NCBI RefSeq assembly: GCF_913053745.1
Contig: NZ_CAJXGF010000005.1
Span: 1-61,865, forward strand
Reading direction: 5' to 3'
Source of the DNA: an uncultured Nitratireductor sp.
Lineage (GTDB): Bacteria; Pseudomonadota; Alphaproteobacteria; Rhizobiales; Rhizobiaceae
Length of the DNA stretch: 61,865 bases
The translations under genes and the position numbers were made by a program. A model generated the notes under the pieces. It made no database searches. It saw only the letters and a program-made list of their open reading frames with translations, and was not told the DNA's origin. This document shows positions 34,542 to 42,534 of the stretch, one piece after another; positions within the stretch are counted from its first letter, which is position 1; each line of letters begins with the position of its first letter.

Positions 34542-35516
34542 TCAGTTGGTCAGGCCGACTTCGCGCATCTTGGCAAGGAACGCCTCATCCGGCCGCCCGC
34601 TGACCGGCAGACCGAAAAGGCTCTGGAACTCGCGGATTGCAGACTGCGTATCCTGTCCGAGTACGCCATCCACTTCGATTCCGTCATTGCCAAAAGCTTT
34701 CACCCCGGCCTGCACCCGCATGATGGTCGGGTCGGCTTCGGTCATCTCGAGTGCAGCGGTCTGAACGGCCGGTTTCGGCACCTCGGCGGAGGGAACCGGC
34801 ATCTCGGCCTGCCTGGACCGTTCTTCGGGGGCGGCGCGGGTTTCCATGCCCCGCTCGTAGCTCGGTCGCGGTGTCGGCGTCGGAGCCACACGCGGCACGG
34901 ACAGCGTTTCAGAATCCGTCGGCGCTTGGGACGCGGATGACACACTCTCAGCGGGCAACCCGGCCGACAAGCCAAGCTGGCGCAACAATGCCTGATCGAC
35001 CGTCGGTGTCGGATCCAGATCCACGATGCGGCGATAATTGCCGATCGCCGTCCGCGTCGCCGGCCCCTGGAGGCCGTCAATCGTGCCGCGGTAAAGCCCC
35101 AGCTCCCGTAGCACCGTCTGAACCTGGCGTATGGTTGGATCGCCACCGGTCACGGCGTCGGGACGTTCTACCGGGATCGCACCCGTCGTGTCCCGATCCG
35201 GGGCCACATGGCGAGGTGCCTGACGTGGGACCTGTTCGACCCTTTCCGGGCGCTCATCCGGCGTCGGGCTGCTCGGCGTTTCGGTGAAAGCGGGCGTGCG
35301 CGTGGAGATCAGCGCGCTCGAGTGGAAATGCGGTTGATACCAGAGTGCATTTGCCGAAACGAAGGAAAACGCGACGGCAAAGGCCGTCGCGCCACCGACC
35401 GCCACCGGATTGCGAACGATGGTCATGCCGATCCCGGCGAGCCCGGCGCGCAGCAGTGTCCCAAAGGTGACGTCCGGTTCAGGCCGTCTTGCGGTATTCT
35501 TCATCACTCCACTCAT
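34542..35516 (-). CDS. Membrane-anchored protein with two peptidoglycan-binding domains
   Basis: About 324 residues from ATG 35516 (ATG 35504 is the alternative). Short cytoplasmic N-terminus, one helix (about 30-58, AVGGATAFAVAFSFVSANALWY), then a Pro/Arg-rich linker (about 65-125). Two PG_binding_1-type repeats follow: near residues 128-180 (VQTVLRELGLYRGTIDGLQGPATRTAI) and 265-320 (VQAGVKAFGNDGIEVDGVLGQDTQSAI), separated by a second Pro/Glu-rich linker. The gene starts inside the end of the DivJ-like kinase gene (about 38-bp overlap), which implies coupled translation. No catalytic domain is seen. It could tie the kinase or cell-cycle machinery to the cell wall; that is inference. Confidence 0.87.
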   Translation of the reverse strand: MSGVMKNTARRPEPDVTFGTLLRAGLAGIGMTIVRNPVAVGGATAFAVAFSFVSANALWYQPHFHSSALISTRTPAFTETPSSPTPDERPERVEQVPRQAPRHVAPDRDTTGAIPVERPDAVTGGDPTIRQVQTVLRELGLYRGTIDGLQGPATRTAIGNYRRIVDLDPTPTVDQALLRQLGLSAGLPAESVSSASQAPTDSETLSVPRVAPTPTPRPSYERGMETRAAPEERSRQAEMPVPSAEVPKPAVQTAALEMTEADPTIMRVQAGVKAFGNDGIEVDGVLGQDTQSAIREFQSLFGLPVSGRPDEAFLAKMREVGLTN

Positions 35517-37422
35517 CGTCAATCACCGGCTTGCCATCCCGGTGTTCCTGATCCTTTTCCGCGCCGACGCCAACCGGCAACGAAATGCTCACACGCGTGC
35601 CCTCGCCCGGCGCGCTGTCGATCGTCATACCACCGCCTTGCAGAGCCACGAGTCCTTTCACCAGCGCAAGACCGAGACCGGTTCCCTCCACGTGCCGCGT
35701 TTCCTCGTTGCGCACCTGGGCGAACGGTTCGCCGATGCGCTCGAGATCGTCGGCAGCAATGCCCACGCCGTCATCGGCGACACTGAAGTCCAGGCGATTG
35801 CCGGACCGCGTGGCCACCACACGGACCCGACCATTGGCATGCGAGAACTTCACCGCGTTCGACAAGAGGTTGATCAACATCTGCTGAACGGCACGCCGGT
35901 CGCAATAGACCACACCAACATTGTCGGCAACGGCGATATCGACCTCGATGGACCGCGCGGTCGCGTCCGCTTGGGCAAAGGCCACGCTTGCATGCACAGC
36001 CTCTGCGAAGTTGAACGCCTCCGGGTGAAGCGTATAGGTGCCCGCTTCCAGTTTGGAAATCTCCAACGTGGAATTCACCACCGAGAGAAGGTGGTCGCCG
36101 GCCTCGTGAATGAGCCGCACATATTCGCGCTGCCTGTCATTGGAAAAACGCCCGAAGATTTCGGTCTGAAGCGTGTCCGAAAAGCCGAGAATGGCATTGA
36201 GCGGCGTTCTCAGCTCATGGCTGACTGCCGCCAGCATGCGCTTGCTTTCGACCTTAGCCGCCCGAGCCTCGTCGCGTGCCCGTATCAGGCTGTATTCCAG
36301 TTTCGCTTTATCGCCTTCATCGCGCACGATGGCGATAATTTGTCCCGCATCGTCCCCCTTCAGAAGTTCGATACCGAACTGGCGATAACCGGGAGCCCGG
36401 AATTCGTCGCTTTCCACCGGCATGCGCAAGCGAATGCTGATCGCGCGCCCGTCGGCGCCTTCGTTCATCTGGGAAACGGCGCAAAGATAGGCAACGCGGT
36501 CGCCCACATGAATGCGTTCGAAAAAACCGTTCCCAAGGAGAATGTCGGAGCGCACGTTCAAAACGCTTTCCGCCTGATGGGACGCATCCACCACATCGCC
36601 TGCCCCGTTGAGGCGCAGCAGCAGAGCCTTCATTCGTCCCTCGATGCCAGTGGCTTCCAACGGCGTGCCGGCATCGTGCCGCTCGGTGCGCCAGCCCCCG
36701 AAGCGCAGGCCAAGCGTTGCGGCATAAATCAGAGGTATCAGCCAATGCGCTGCCAGAGGCATTGTCGTTATCGGTCCAATGTCCGGAATTCCCGCCGCCA
36801 ATGCCAGCGAGATGGCCGAAACGCCGGCAATGCAACCCGCGAACGCCGCGCGCCGTGTGCGAGCGACCCAAAGACTTTCCGCCACAAGGGCCCCGGCCAT
36901 AACCGTCATGGGCGAAGCTGTGCCTCCCGAAATCACGACGATAGCGCCGACAGCGACCACGCCCAGGCCAAGCGCAACCGTCTCAATCAACACACGCTGG
37001 CCGCCCGCAAGCAGGCCCGCGGCCGTCAGCCAGCTAACGGCAAATCCCGCACTGGCGAGCGCCAGCGTCTGCGCGAAGCCGATGGTTCCGGCAAGAAGAA
37101 GCGCAACCGCGCCCGCGAACAAAAACGGTGCGGTGAAAAGCACACCCGCCAGTCGCAACTGACGTGAACGCTCCGCCCCTCGCTCGACGCTGGGGTGGAT
37201 CAGCCTTTCGCAGGCGGCCGAAAGGGCTGCCGGCCATTCTTGATATGAAGCTACTCGTGAACTCAACTCGACGCGCTCTTGCTTTGTCCGTTCGGCGGGT
37301 TCTTGTTCCTGACGAGACTCGCATCGAGCGTTTAAGGAAAGGATAAGCGCAGGCGCCGAAGGGCGGATAGCAAGCGCAAAACACGAGAAATCGACGTCCT
37401 GAACGCGGATGAATGCGGTCAT
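35479..37422 (-). CDS. divJ: Multi-TM sensor histidine kinase, DivJ-like
   Basis: About 647 residues from ATG 37422; starts up to 37545 or GTG/TTG codons further in are possible. A soluble N-terminal part of about 85 residues is followed by six or so hydrophobic spans (about 90-250, including VLFTAPFLFAGAVALLL and ETVALGLGVVAVGAIVVI), a PAS-like domain (about 265-375), HisKA with His402 (MLAAVSHELRTPLNAILGFSD, then EIFGRF and LEISKLEAG) and a HATPase (NLLSNAVKFS, DDGVGIA, GTGLGLALV). This layout matches DivJ, the DivK kinase, and I recall divJ near mucR in S. meliloti; mucR is 3 kb away here. The DivJ name is inference; the kinase call is firm. Confidence 0.87.
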   Translation of the reverse strand: MTAFIRVQDVDFSCFALAIRPSAPALILSLNARCESRQEQEPAERTKQERVELSSRVASYQEWPAALSAACERLIHPSVERGAERSRQLRLAGVLFTAPFLFAGAVALLLAGTIGFAQTLALASAGFAVSWLTAAGLLAGGQRVLIETVALGLGVVAVGAIVVISGGTASPMTVMAGALVAESLWVARTRRAAFAGCIAGVSAISLALAAGIPDIGPITTMPLAAHWLIPLIYAATLGLRFGGWRTERHDAGTPLEATGIEGRMKALLLRLNGAGDVVDASHQAESVLNVRSDILLGNGFFERIHVGDRVAYLCAVSQMNEGADGRAISIRLRMPVESDEFRAPGYRQFGIELLKGDDAGQIIAIVRDEGDKAKLEYSLIRARDEARAAKVESKRMLAAVSHELRTPLNAILGFSDTLQTEIFGRFSNDRQREYVRLIHEAGDHLLSVVNSTLEISKLEAGTYTLHPEAFNFAEAVHASVAFAQADATARSIEVDIAVADNVGVVYCDRRAVQQMLINLLSNAVKFSHANGRVRVVATRSGNRLDFSVADDGVGIAADDLERIGEPFAQVRNEETRHVEGTGLGLALVKGLVALQGGGMTIDSAPGEGTRVSISLPVGVGAEKDQEHRDGKPVIDDEWSDEEYRKTA

Positions 37423-37424
37423 GG

Positions 37425-37439
37425 TTAACGCCCGCTGAA
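37425..37439. promoter_or_regulatory. CtrA-like site TTAA-N7-TGAA at the DivJ-like gene
   Basis: TTAA 37425-37428, N7, TGAA 37436-37439 (7 of 8 bases), immediately upstream of the chosen kinase start. If translation begins further downstream the site would be well placed for a promoter. Confidence 0.25.
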
Positions 37440-37707
37440 CAGAATTCGCACCCAGGCGAGAACGCTGAAAATCGTTCAATTCATGGACACATACCGGAAA
37501 GAACAATCGTCTCAACTTGTTAGATGATGAACCAAACGTGACCAACGGCCTTAAGGTTTGAGTCGGGTTTGCCTCAAAGGCGGATATTTCCGAACTTTTA
37601 AAAATTTTGCCGTCAATTTTAGGAAAAATCTCAAGAGCTCCTTGGCGCGATCATGCCAGGATGCTTGCCAGGCACGCCCTTCGGGGCAGGAAACGGGACT
37701 GGACGTC

Positions 37708-38064
37708 ATGGGTTTTCTTATTCGCTCGATCTTTTGGCTTTCGCTGGTACTGCTGTTGTTGCCGATTGGCGGAACCGGCGGTGAAGATGAGGGCGATGCG
37801 CCGCAAGTCGGCGCCCTTCAGGCACTGGGGGCGGCGCGCGAGGCGGTCAGCGACATGGTCGGTATCTGCGAACGCAAGCCGGAGGTCTGCGAGACCGGGC
37901 GCGCGGCGCTTCAAACGATCGGCGTCCGTGCTCGCGAAAGCGCGCGCATAGCCTATGAGATGCTTGAGGAAGAGCCGGCGGACGGCGTGCCCGAAGCCAG
38001 CGCGAACGCGGCCGAGGCGCCGCTGACGACTGGAAGCGTTTCGGAGCCTGCGACCGTTCGATAG
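37708..38064 (+). CDS. DUF5330 family small membrane protein
   Basis: 118 residues from the ATG at 37708; an upstream extension to 37558 is not family-like. N-terminal helix (MGFLIRSIFWLSLVLLLLPIG), then a soluble region with ALGAAREAVSDMVGICERKPEVCETG, the two-cysteine core typical of DUF5330, and a low-complexity Ala/Glu tail. Probably periplasmic and membrane-anchored. Divergent from the DivJ-like kinase and directly upstream of sufE. Function unknown. Confidence 0.8.
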   Translation: MGFLIRSIFWLSLVLLLLPIGGTGGEDEGDAPQVGALQALGAAREAVSDMVGICERKPEVCETGRAALQTIGVRARESARIAYEMLEEEPADGVPEASANAAEAPLTTGSVSEPATVR

Positions 38065-38136
38065 TTCCCCGGCTTTACAGGTCGGCTGCAAGGTTTTTCC
38101 GTGACGAAAGCCCGGACAACCACTATATCCAGCTCA

Positions 38137-38565
38137 ATGAGCACCACAATCGACACCATCTACGACGATTTCGCATTCCTGGACGATTGGGAAGAGCGTT
38201 ACCGTTACATTATCGACCTCGGCAACGGCCTGTCGCCCTACCCCGAAACCGAACGCGATGAAGCGCACAGGGTGCGTGGCTGTGTCAGCCAGGTTTGGCT
38301 TCACACTGAGCGCGGCAAAGGTGAAGACCCGATCCTCACCTTCAAGGGCGATTCCGATGCCCACATCGTGCGTGGTCTGGTCGCAATCATGATGCTGCTC
38401 TTTTCGGGCAAGCGTGCCAGCGAAATCCTCGCCATCGACGCCGAAGACGTGATGCGCAAGCTTGGCCTCGACGATCACCTCACACCGCAGCGCGCCAACG
38501 GCCTGCGATCCATGATCCAGCGCATCAAGAGCGAGGCCACCGCCGTCGCCCCCGCCATGGGCTGA
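38137..38565 (+). CDS. sufE: SufE family cysteine desulfurase activator
   Basis: 142 residues from ATG 38137 (a GTG at 38101 is in frame). The persulfide-accepting Cys is in VRGCVSQVWL, the SufE signature; the N-terminus IDTIYDDFAFLDDWEERYRYIIDLG is typical. It accepts sulfur from SufS and hands it to iron-sulfur cluster assembly. No other suf genes are nearby. Convergent with the DUF6456 gene. Confidence 0.95.
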   Translation: MSTTIDTIYDDFAFLDDWEERYRYIIDLGNGLSPYPETERDEAHRVRGCVSQVWLHTERGKGEDPILTFKGDSDAHIVRGLVAIMMLLFSGKRASEILAIDAEDVMRKLGLDDHLTPQRANGLRSMIQRIKSEATAVAPAMG

Positions 38566-38612
38566 TGATCCCGCGGTCAGGCGAAACACCCGACCGCAAG
38601 ATCACCTTACCT

Positions 38613-39437
38613 TCAAACGATTTTCGGTCGATAGTTCTGCGTTCCCCAATGCAGGATAGGCCTTCGCGCGTCACCGCGTTTATCGGACGAAGGCTCGTAA
38701 TGCCGGCCAAGCGCTCCGAGCGCGGTCTTCAGCACCACCTTGGCCGACCGGACAGGCCAGCCGCGTTCCGTTTCCACCTGCTCGAAACCCTTCAGGAAAC
38801 AGCACACATCCACAAGAATGCCTGCCAGTTCCGGTCCGACCTCGTCGAGCGCGCTGTCTACGCGCTGGCGCGCCGCCAACGCGGCGTCCGTCAGTTCCAC
38901 GCCGCCCCCCGCCCCGGCACCCCGTTTTCCAGCAGAAACGGTTGCCACCCAGTTCGCACTCAAGCGCGGCATGATCTGCCCGCGCGTGTAGTCCGCCCGC
39001 AATCTTTCCCCCGCATCGAATTCCACCTGGGTGAGAAAAGATTCGCCATTGCGTGTTCGCCGGCGCGCCAGTTGAGCCAGGGGAGATTCGCTGAGCGTTG
39101 CCGAAACGACTTCCCGCTCGCGACCCCGCCCGAGAATTCGGGTTTCGACATTCCAATGCTGATCGCGGAAGGGGTCGCTCTTTGCAACGAGCCGCCGTGC
39201 GAACGCCACCCCGGCCGGGGTAAGCGCGATCCGCTCTCCCTCGACACGAAGAAGGTCCTCCTTGTGCATCGCGTTCAACACGGCAATCGAAACCGAGATC
39301 GTGCCCCGCTCACCGCCGTCCAGAAGCGCGCTGTCCCGTTTTGCACCGGGTTGGCGCCAGACCGGTCCCTTCTGCAGAAACCGCATGGCACGCTTCCGCT
39401 CACGTGCAAGGCGCACATCGTCCTTCAAAACAGCCAT
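38613..39437 (-). CDS. DUF6456 domain protein (putative regulator)
   Basis: 274 residues. N-terminal part (about 1-100) has a winged-helix look (ISVSIAVLNAMHKEDLLRVEGERIALTPAGVAFARR). The C-terminal half contains SPLAQLARRR, FLTQVEFDAGERLRADYTRGQIMPRLSANW and LDEVGPELAGILVDVCCFLKGFEQVETERGWPVRSAKVVLKTAL, the DUF6456 core. Starts one base after the end of the DnaA-like HTH gene, so the two are co-transcribed and probably coupled. Role unknown. Confidence 0.85.
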   Translation of the reverse strand: MAVLKDDVRLARERKRAMRFLQKGPVWRQPGAKRDSALLDGGERGTISVSIAVLNAMHKEDLLRVEGERIALTPAGVAFARRLVAKSDPFRDQHWNVETRILGRGREREVVSATLSESPLAQLARRRTRNGESFLTQVEFDAGERLRADYTRGQIMPRLSANWVATVSAGKRGAGAGGGVELTDAALAARQRVDSALDEVGPELAGILVDVCCFLKGFEQVETERGWPVRSAKVVLKTALGALGRHYEPSSDKRGDARRPILHWGTQNYRPKIV

Positions 39438-39438
39438 C

Positions 39439-39864
39439 TCAGCGCACCTCCATGTTGCGGAACGCGGCCGCGGTAACGCGTTCCGTCATCAGAACGATGC
39501 GGTCGAACTCTTCATCGTCGCGCATGTCTTCGATGATGTGACAAGCATACTGCACCGTCGTGCGGTCCCGCCCGAACCCCCGCCCCACCTCGGTCATGTT
39601 GAGACCCAGGACCACGTGCGCCGCATACATGCCGATCTGCCGCACACGGGTTACGCTCGTTGAAGAACGCCGCGTCTCGCGCAACTCGCGGCCGCTTACA
39701 TTGAACAGGGCGGCGACAATATCGAGCACGCATTCGCAGATCTCTCCGATCCGCTCTTCGGTCACCGGGCTCAAGCGGCGTTGAAGCGCCACGGACGCTT
39801 GTTCTTCCGGCGTCACCTTCTGCCTGTCTCTTTCTTCCGGCGATTTGGTAGCGTTTGAATGCAC
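39439..39864 (-). CDS. DnaA domain IV-like helix-turn-helix protein
   Basis: 141 residues from a GTG at 39864, preceded by AAGGGATAAAGTCT; the frame extends to 39954 but that segment is unlike the family. The C-terminal half (about 50-135) resembles the DNA-binding domain of DnaA: RQIGMYAAHVVLGLNMTEVGRGFGRDRTTVQYACHIIEDM. No ATPase domain. Such stand-alone proteins occur in rhizobia; targets are unknown. Co-directional with DUF6456. Confidence 0.8.
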   Translation of the reverse strand: MHSNATKSPEERDRQKVTPEEQASVALQRRLSPVTEERIGEICECVLDIVAALFNVSGRELRETRRSSTSVTRVRQIGMYAAHVVLGLNMTEVGRGFGRDRTTVQYACHIIEDMRDDEEFDRIVLMTERVTAAAFRNMEVR

Positions 39865-40074
39865 AGACTTTATCCCTTCCCAAAAAGAGGAATAAATTCT
39901 TATACCGCACAGCGCCATCGACGGGAACAAATAGCGAACAAGTATTTTCTCCAATATGCCTCAAACATTTGAAATAACTGGAAAAATAATCCATTCGCGT
40001 GAATTTTAGCGCCAGTTTATCCCCGCCACTCCGACTGCTCGCATAGTGATCGCTCAAAACGACAGGGGTTGATC

Positions 40075-40395
40075 ATGACAGCGGTGAAGCAGGAAAGCCT
40101 GACATTCCTAGAAACCAAGCGACAGCGCCGCGAGGACGCACGACAAACGGCGGCGCTGTTTCTGATCGGCGGCATGGACCTGCACAAAGCAGAGCAATGT
40201 TCAGGAACAGAGCGCGCCGGCATGCTCAGACGCCTCAAACGGTTGATCGAGAGAGAACGTCTGAAGGGTGTCCGCAATCACTGGAGTTATGACCTCAATC
40301 GGCACATTGCGCTCAGCCAGGCACTCAAGCGCCTTACCTCACACCCCACGCAGGACAATCGCGCGCCGTCCCTGAACCATGACAGACGGCAATAG
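40075..40395 (+). CDS. Conserved small basic protein, function unknown
   Basis: 106 residues from ATG 40075, preceded by AGGGG. Predicted all-helical, very basic, soluble: TKRQRREDARQTAALFLIGG, then AGMLRRLKRLIERERLKGVRNHWSYDLNRHIALSQALKRL. The charge and helix pattern fit a nucleic-acid-binding protein but no family was recognised. Divergent from the DnaA-like gene (210 bp) and convergent with mucR. Confidence 0.65.
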   Translation: MTAVKQESLTFLETKRQRREDARQTAALFLIGGMDLHKAEQCSGTERAGMLRRLKRLIERERLKGVRNHWSYDLNRHIALSQALKRLTSHPTQDNRAPSLNHDRRQ

Positions 40396-40413
40396 GCGGC
40401 CCGCACTATTGCC
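40388..40413 (+). terminator. Hairpin at the end of the 106-residue gene
   Basis: GGCAATAG (40388-40395) and CTATTGCC (40406-40413) form a perfect 8-bp stem with a 10-base loop. The left arm includes the TAG stop codon. No long T run, so a weak terminator at best. Confidence 0.4.
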
Positions 40414-40431
40414 TTGCCGCGAGGGGCACAT

Positions 40432-40457
40432 AAAAAAAGCGGCGCCCCACGCGCCGC
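40432..40457 (-). terminator. Rho-independent terminator of mucR
   Basis: Read on the minus strand: GCGGCGC, loop GTGGG, GCGCCGC, then seven T residues. A GC-rich 7-bp stem with an immediate T tract is a textbook intrinsic terminator, 41 bp beyond the mucR stop. Confidence 0.85.
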
Positions 40458-40497
40458 CTGCAGTTTATAGGAACCATGCTGGCAGTGCCGCAGGCTC

Positions 40498-40917
40498 CTA
40501 TTTCTCCTTGCGCTTGCGACCTAAGCCCATCTGCTTGGCCAGCTTCGAACGCGCCACGGCATAGCTGGGCGCAACCATCGGATAATTGGCGTCGAGTCCC
40601 CACTTCTCCCGATATTGCTCCGGCGTCATGCCATAATGCGTCATCAGATGGCGCTTTAGAGATTTGAACTTCTTTCCGTCTTCCAGACAGATAATGTAGT
40701 CTTCGTGCACCGAGCGTTTCGGATTTACAGCCGGTTTCTGCTTTTCGGCAGGTGGAGTTTCCGGAGTACCGCTGACACGACCAAGCGCTGCATGAACGTC
40801 TGCAATTAAATTGGAGAGTTCGGATGCAGGAACAGGATTGTTGCTGACGTAAGCGGCAACGACATCCGCGGTCAGCTCAATAAGCATGTTGTCGCTTTTT
40901 AAAGAATCTTCGTTCAT
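40498..40917 (-). CDS. mucR: MucR/Ros family zinc-finger regulator
   Basis: 139 residues from ATG 40917, which follows AAGG. The N-terminus ([20 protein letters not shown]) is the oligomerisation region. The zinc-finger region carries C77-x2-D80-x9-H90-x3-H94, the MucR variant in which the second cysteine of Ros is replaced by Asp. The conserved [14 protein letters not shown] follows, and the tail is KR-rich. MucR is a histone-like repressor of exopolysaccharide, motility and virulence genes, and interacts with the CtrA cell-cycle network. A long AT-rich leader lies upstream and a strong terminator downstream. Confidence 0.95.
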   Translation of the reverse strand: MNEDSLKSDNMLIELTADVVAAYVSNNPVPASELSNLIADVHAALGRVSGTPETPPAEKQKPAVNPKRSVHEDYIICLEDGKKFKSLKRHLMTHYGMTPEQYREKWGLDANYPMVAPSYAVARSKLAKQMGLGRKRKEK

Positions 40918-41351
40918 TTTGTTACCTTGCCCCAACGTAAAATTATAATCAGAACCTCATGTCGCCATTGATGAGGTCTCTACAGGAATCTTTATTCTTT
41001 AGGCATTTCTTTGGCGATTCCCGACAAGGCAGCAATCATATCGTTTTTTTCGTCCTTCCGGTCAACTCACAATTTTAAATCAATACTGTCAAAACCTGAG
41101 CATGAGATGTTTATTCCATCTCAAAAAACTGAATTCAATTCCAAAAATCAGATCAAATTTATCTTAATCTCACCGCTATTCTAAGCCAACCTTATCAATT
41201 TTCGGGACGACGACGTAACAATCGAGTGATGAAGCATGGTTGGACACGCATACCAGCGCAGGAAAATCAAAGCTTCCCATTAGCCGGCGAGCCTTCCCCC
41301 GGAGGAGAGGCGAACACGGCCCATGAAAAGAATAGAGAAGAAGAACTTCTT
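40918..41351. other. 434-bp AT-rich intergenic region upstream of mucR
   Basis: No convincing coding frame. The central part (about 40980-41180) is clearly AT-rich against the GC-rich surroundings, with many T-A steps and runs of A or T, the kind of DNA MucR/H-NS-like proteins bind. It must hold the mucR promoter. At 41337-41352 an inverted repeat (GAAGAAG-AA-CTTCTTC) overlaps the mnhG stop. No RNA gene is recognised. Confidence 0.6.
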
Positions 41352-41732
41352 CTAATCTTCTTCGTTTCTTTGAGAATCGTTTGTAGACGAGAACGTATTG
41401 CCAAGTTCGGCCATGTCGTCATGCACCGAACGCCCCCAGAGCTTATAGCCGGCGGCATAGGCGGCTTTTGCCAGAAGATGCGCCGATATCGGAGCCGTCA
41501 GCAGGAAGAAAACCACCGCCGCCAGCGCCCGCGTTACAATCGCCTGATCCTGCGCGAAAATCGCCAGAGCCACGAGCATGAGCCCGGAGCCAAGCGTTCC
41601 GGCTTTGGAAGCGGCATGCATCCGTGTGTAAAGGTCCGGCAATCTCAGAATGCCGATTGCCGCGACGAGCGTGAATGCGGCGCCGACAACGATGAGCACT
41701 GCGGTGATGATGTTGTAAACGTCGCCCATCAT
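41352..41732 (-). CDS. mnhG: Mrp/Pha antiporter subunit G
   Basis: 126 residues with three membrane helices (about 6-28, 42-62, 68-90). The conserved [22 protein letters not shown] is the family signature. Last gene of the operon; its ATG overlaps the mnhF stop by 4 bases. Part of the multi-subunit monovalent cation/proton antiporter (PhaG/MrpG). Confidence 0.95.
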   Translation of the reverse strand: MMGDVYNIITAVLIVVGAAFTLVAAIGILRLPDLYTRMHAASKAGTLGSGLMLVALAIFAQDQAIVTRALAAVVFFLLTAPISAHLLAKAAYAAGYKLWGRSVHDDMAELGNTFSSTNDSQRNEED

Positions 41733-42064
41733 TCGCCCTTATCCCCATAGATGCCCAGCGTGTCGCGTTTCACGAATTCCTGCTCGTAGCGCCGGCTGAG
41801 CACGAAGCGGGCAAAGGCAACGGTTGCCAGGAAACCGACGAGTCCGAGAGCGATGGCAATGTCGAGATAAAGTGTGAACCCCGTGCGGATGCCGATGACG
41901 GCGATGAAACCGATGGCGATCGTCACCAGCATATCGAGAGCCAAAACCCGGTCGGGCAAGCTCGGTCCCACGACCACGCGCACGACCGTGAGCAGAAACG
42001 ACAGGCTCAGCAATGCGAGGGCGATAAATTCGGCGAAAACGAGAAACTCAGCGCTGGCGCTCAT
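41729..42064 (-). CDS. mnhF: Mrp/Pha antiporter subunit F
   Basis: 111 residues, three helices. Signature [23 protein letters not shown] and [22 protein letters not shown]. Overlaps mnhE and mnhG by 4 bases each. Confidence 0.95.
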   Translation of the reverse strand: MSASAEFLVFAEFIALALLSLSFLLTVVRVVVGPSLPDRVLALDMLVTIAIGFIAVIGIRTGFTLYLDIAIALGLVGFLATVAFARFVLSRRYEQEFVKRDTLGIYGDKGE

Positions 42065-42534
42065 CGAAACGCCTCCATGATCTTTCTTTCAAAACCCTCG
42101 GCGATATCGCGCCGCAACGCCTCCGGATCCGAGCAATCGATGGCGTGGACGTAGAGAAAGCGGCGATCCTCCGAAACGTCGACGGACAAGGTCCCCGGCG
42201 TCAGCGTGATGAGATTTGCCAGAAGCGTGATCTCGAAATCCCTGTCGACCTTGAGCGGATAGGCGAAAATGCCCGGTTTCAGGTCCATTTTCGGAGACAG
42301 AACGAGAAGCGCGACCCGCCAGGCCGAAAGCGCCAACTCGTAAAGGAACAGCAGCGCAAGGGAAACGACACGCAGGCTGCGCGCGAAATACCCCAGCGAT
42401 CCGACCTGCTCTCGGATCAGATAAAGCGTGGCAGCCCCGAGGAGAAAACCGAAGATGAAGTTTGGCAGTGAAAACGAACCGCTCACCGCGGTCCAGATCA
42501 GCGCCAGGATGATGTTGATCAGGGACAGTCTCAT
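42061..42534 (-). CDS. mnhE: Mrp/Pha antiporter subunit E
   Basis: 157 residues from the ATG at 42534, which overlaps the mnhD stop (ATGA); a frame starting inside mnhD is not real. N-terminal helices, then the conserved [19 protein letters not shown] and the C-terminal soluble domain ([31 protein letters not shown]). Confidence 0.95.
   Translation of the reverse strand: MRLSLINIILALIWTAVSGSFSLPNFIFGFLLGAATLYLIREQVGSLGYFARSLRVVSLALLFLYELALSAWRVALLVLSPKMDLKPGIFAYPLKVDRDFEITLLANLITLTPGTLSVDVSEDRRFLYVHAIDCSDPEALRRDIAEGFERKIMEAFR

Noticed and set aside
41337-41352. GAAGAAG/CTTCTTC inverted repeat as a terminator of the antiporter operon
   Set aside because: The stem is AT/GA-rich and weak and overlaps the stop codon of mnhG. 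The following T-rich stretch is interrupted. Kept only as a remark in the intergenic entry.
41226-41750. A 174-codon plus-strand frame spanning the mucR-mnhG gap
   Set aside because: More than half is antisense to mnhG and the rest is low-information sequence without a ribosome site.
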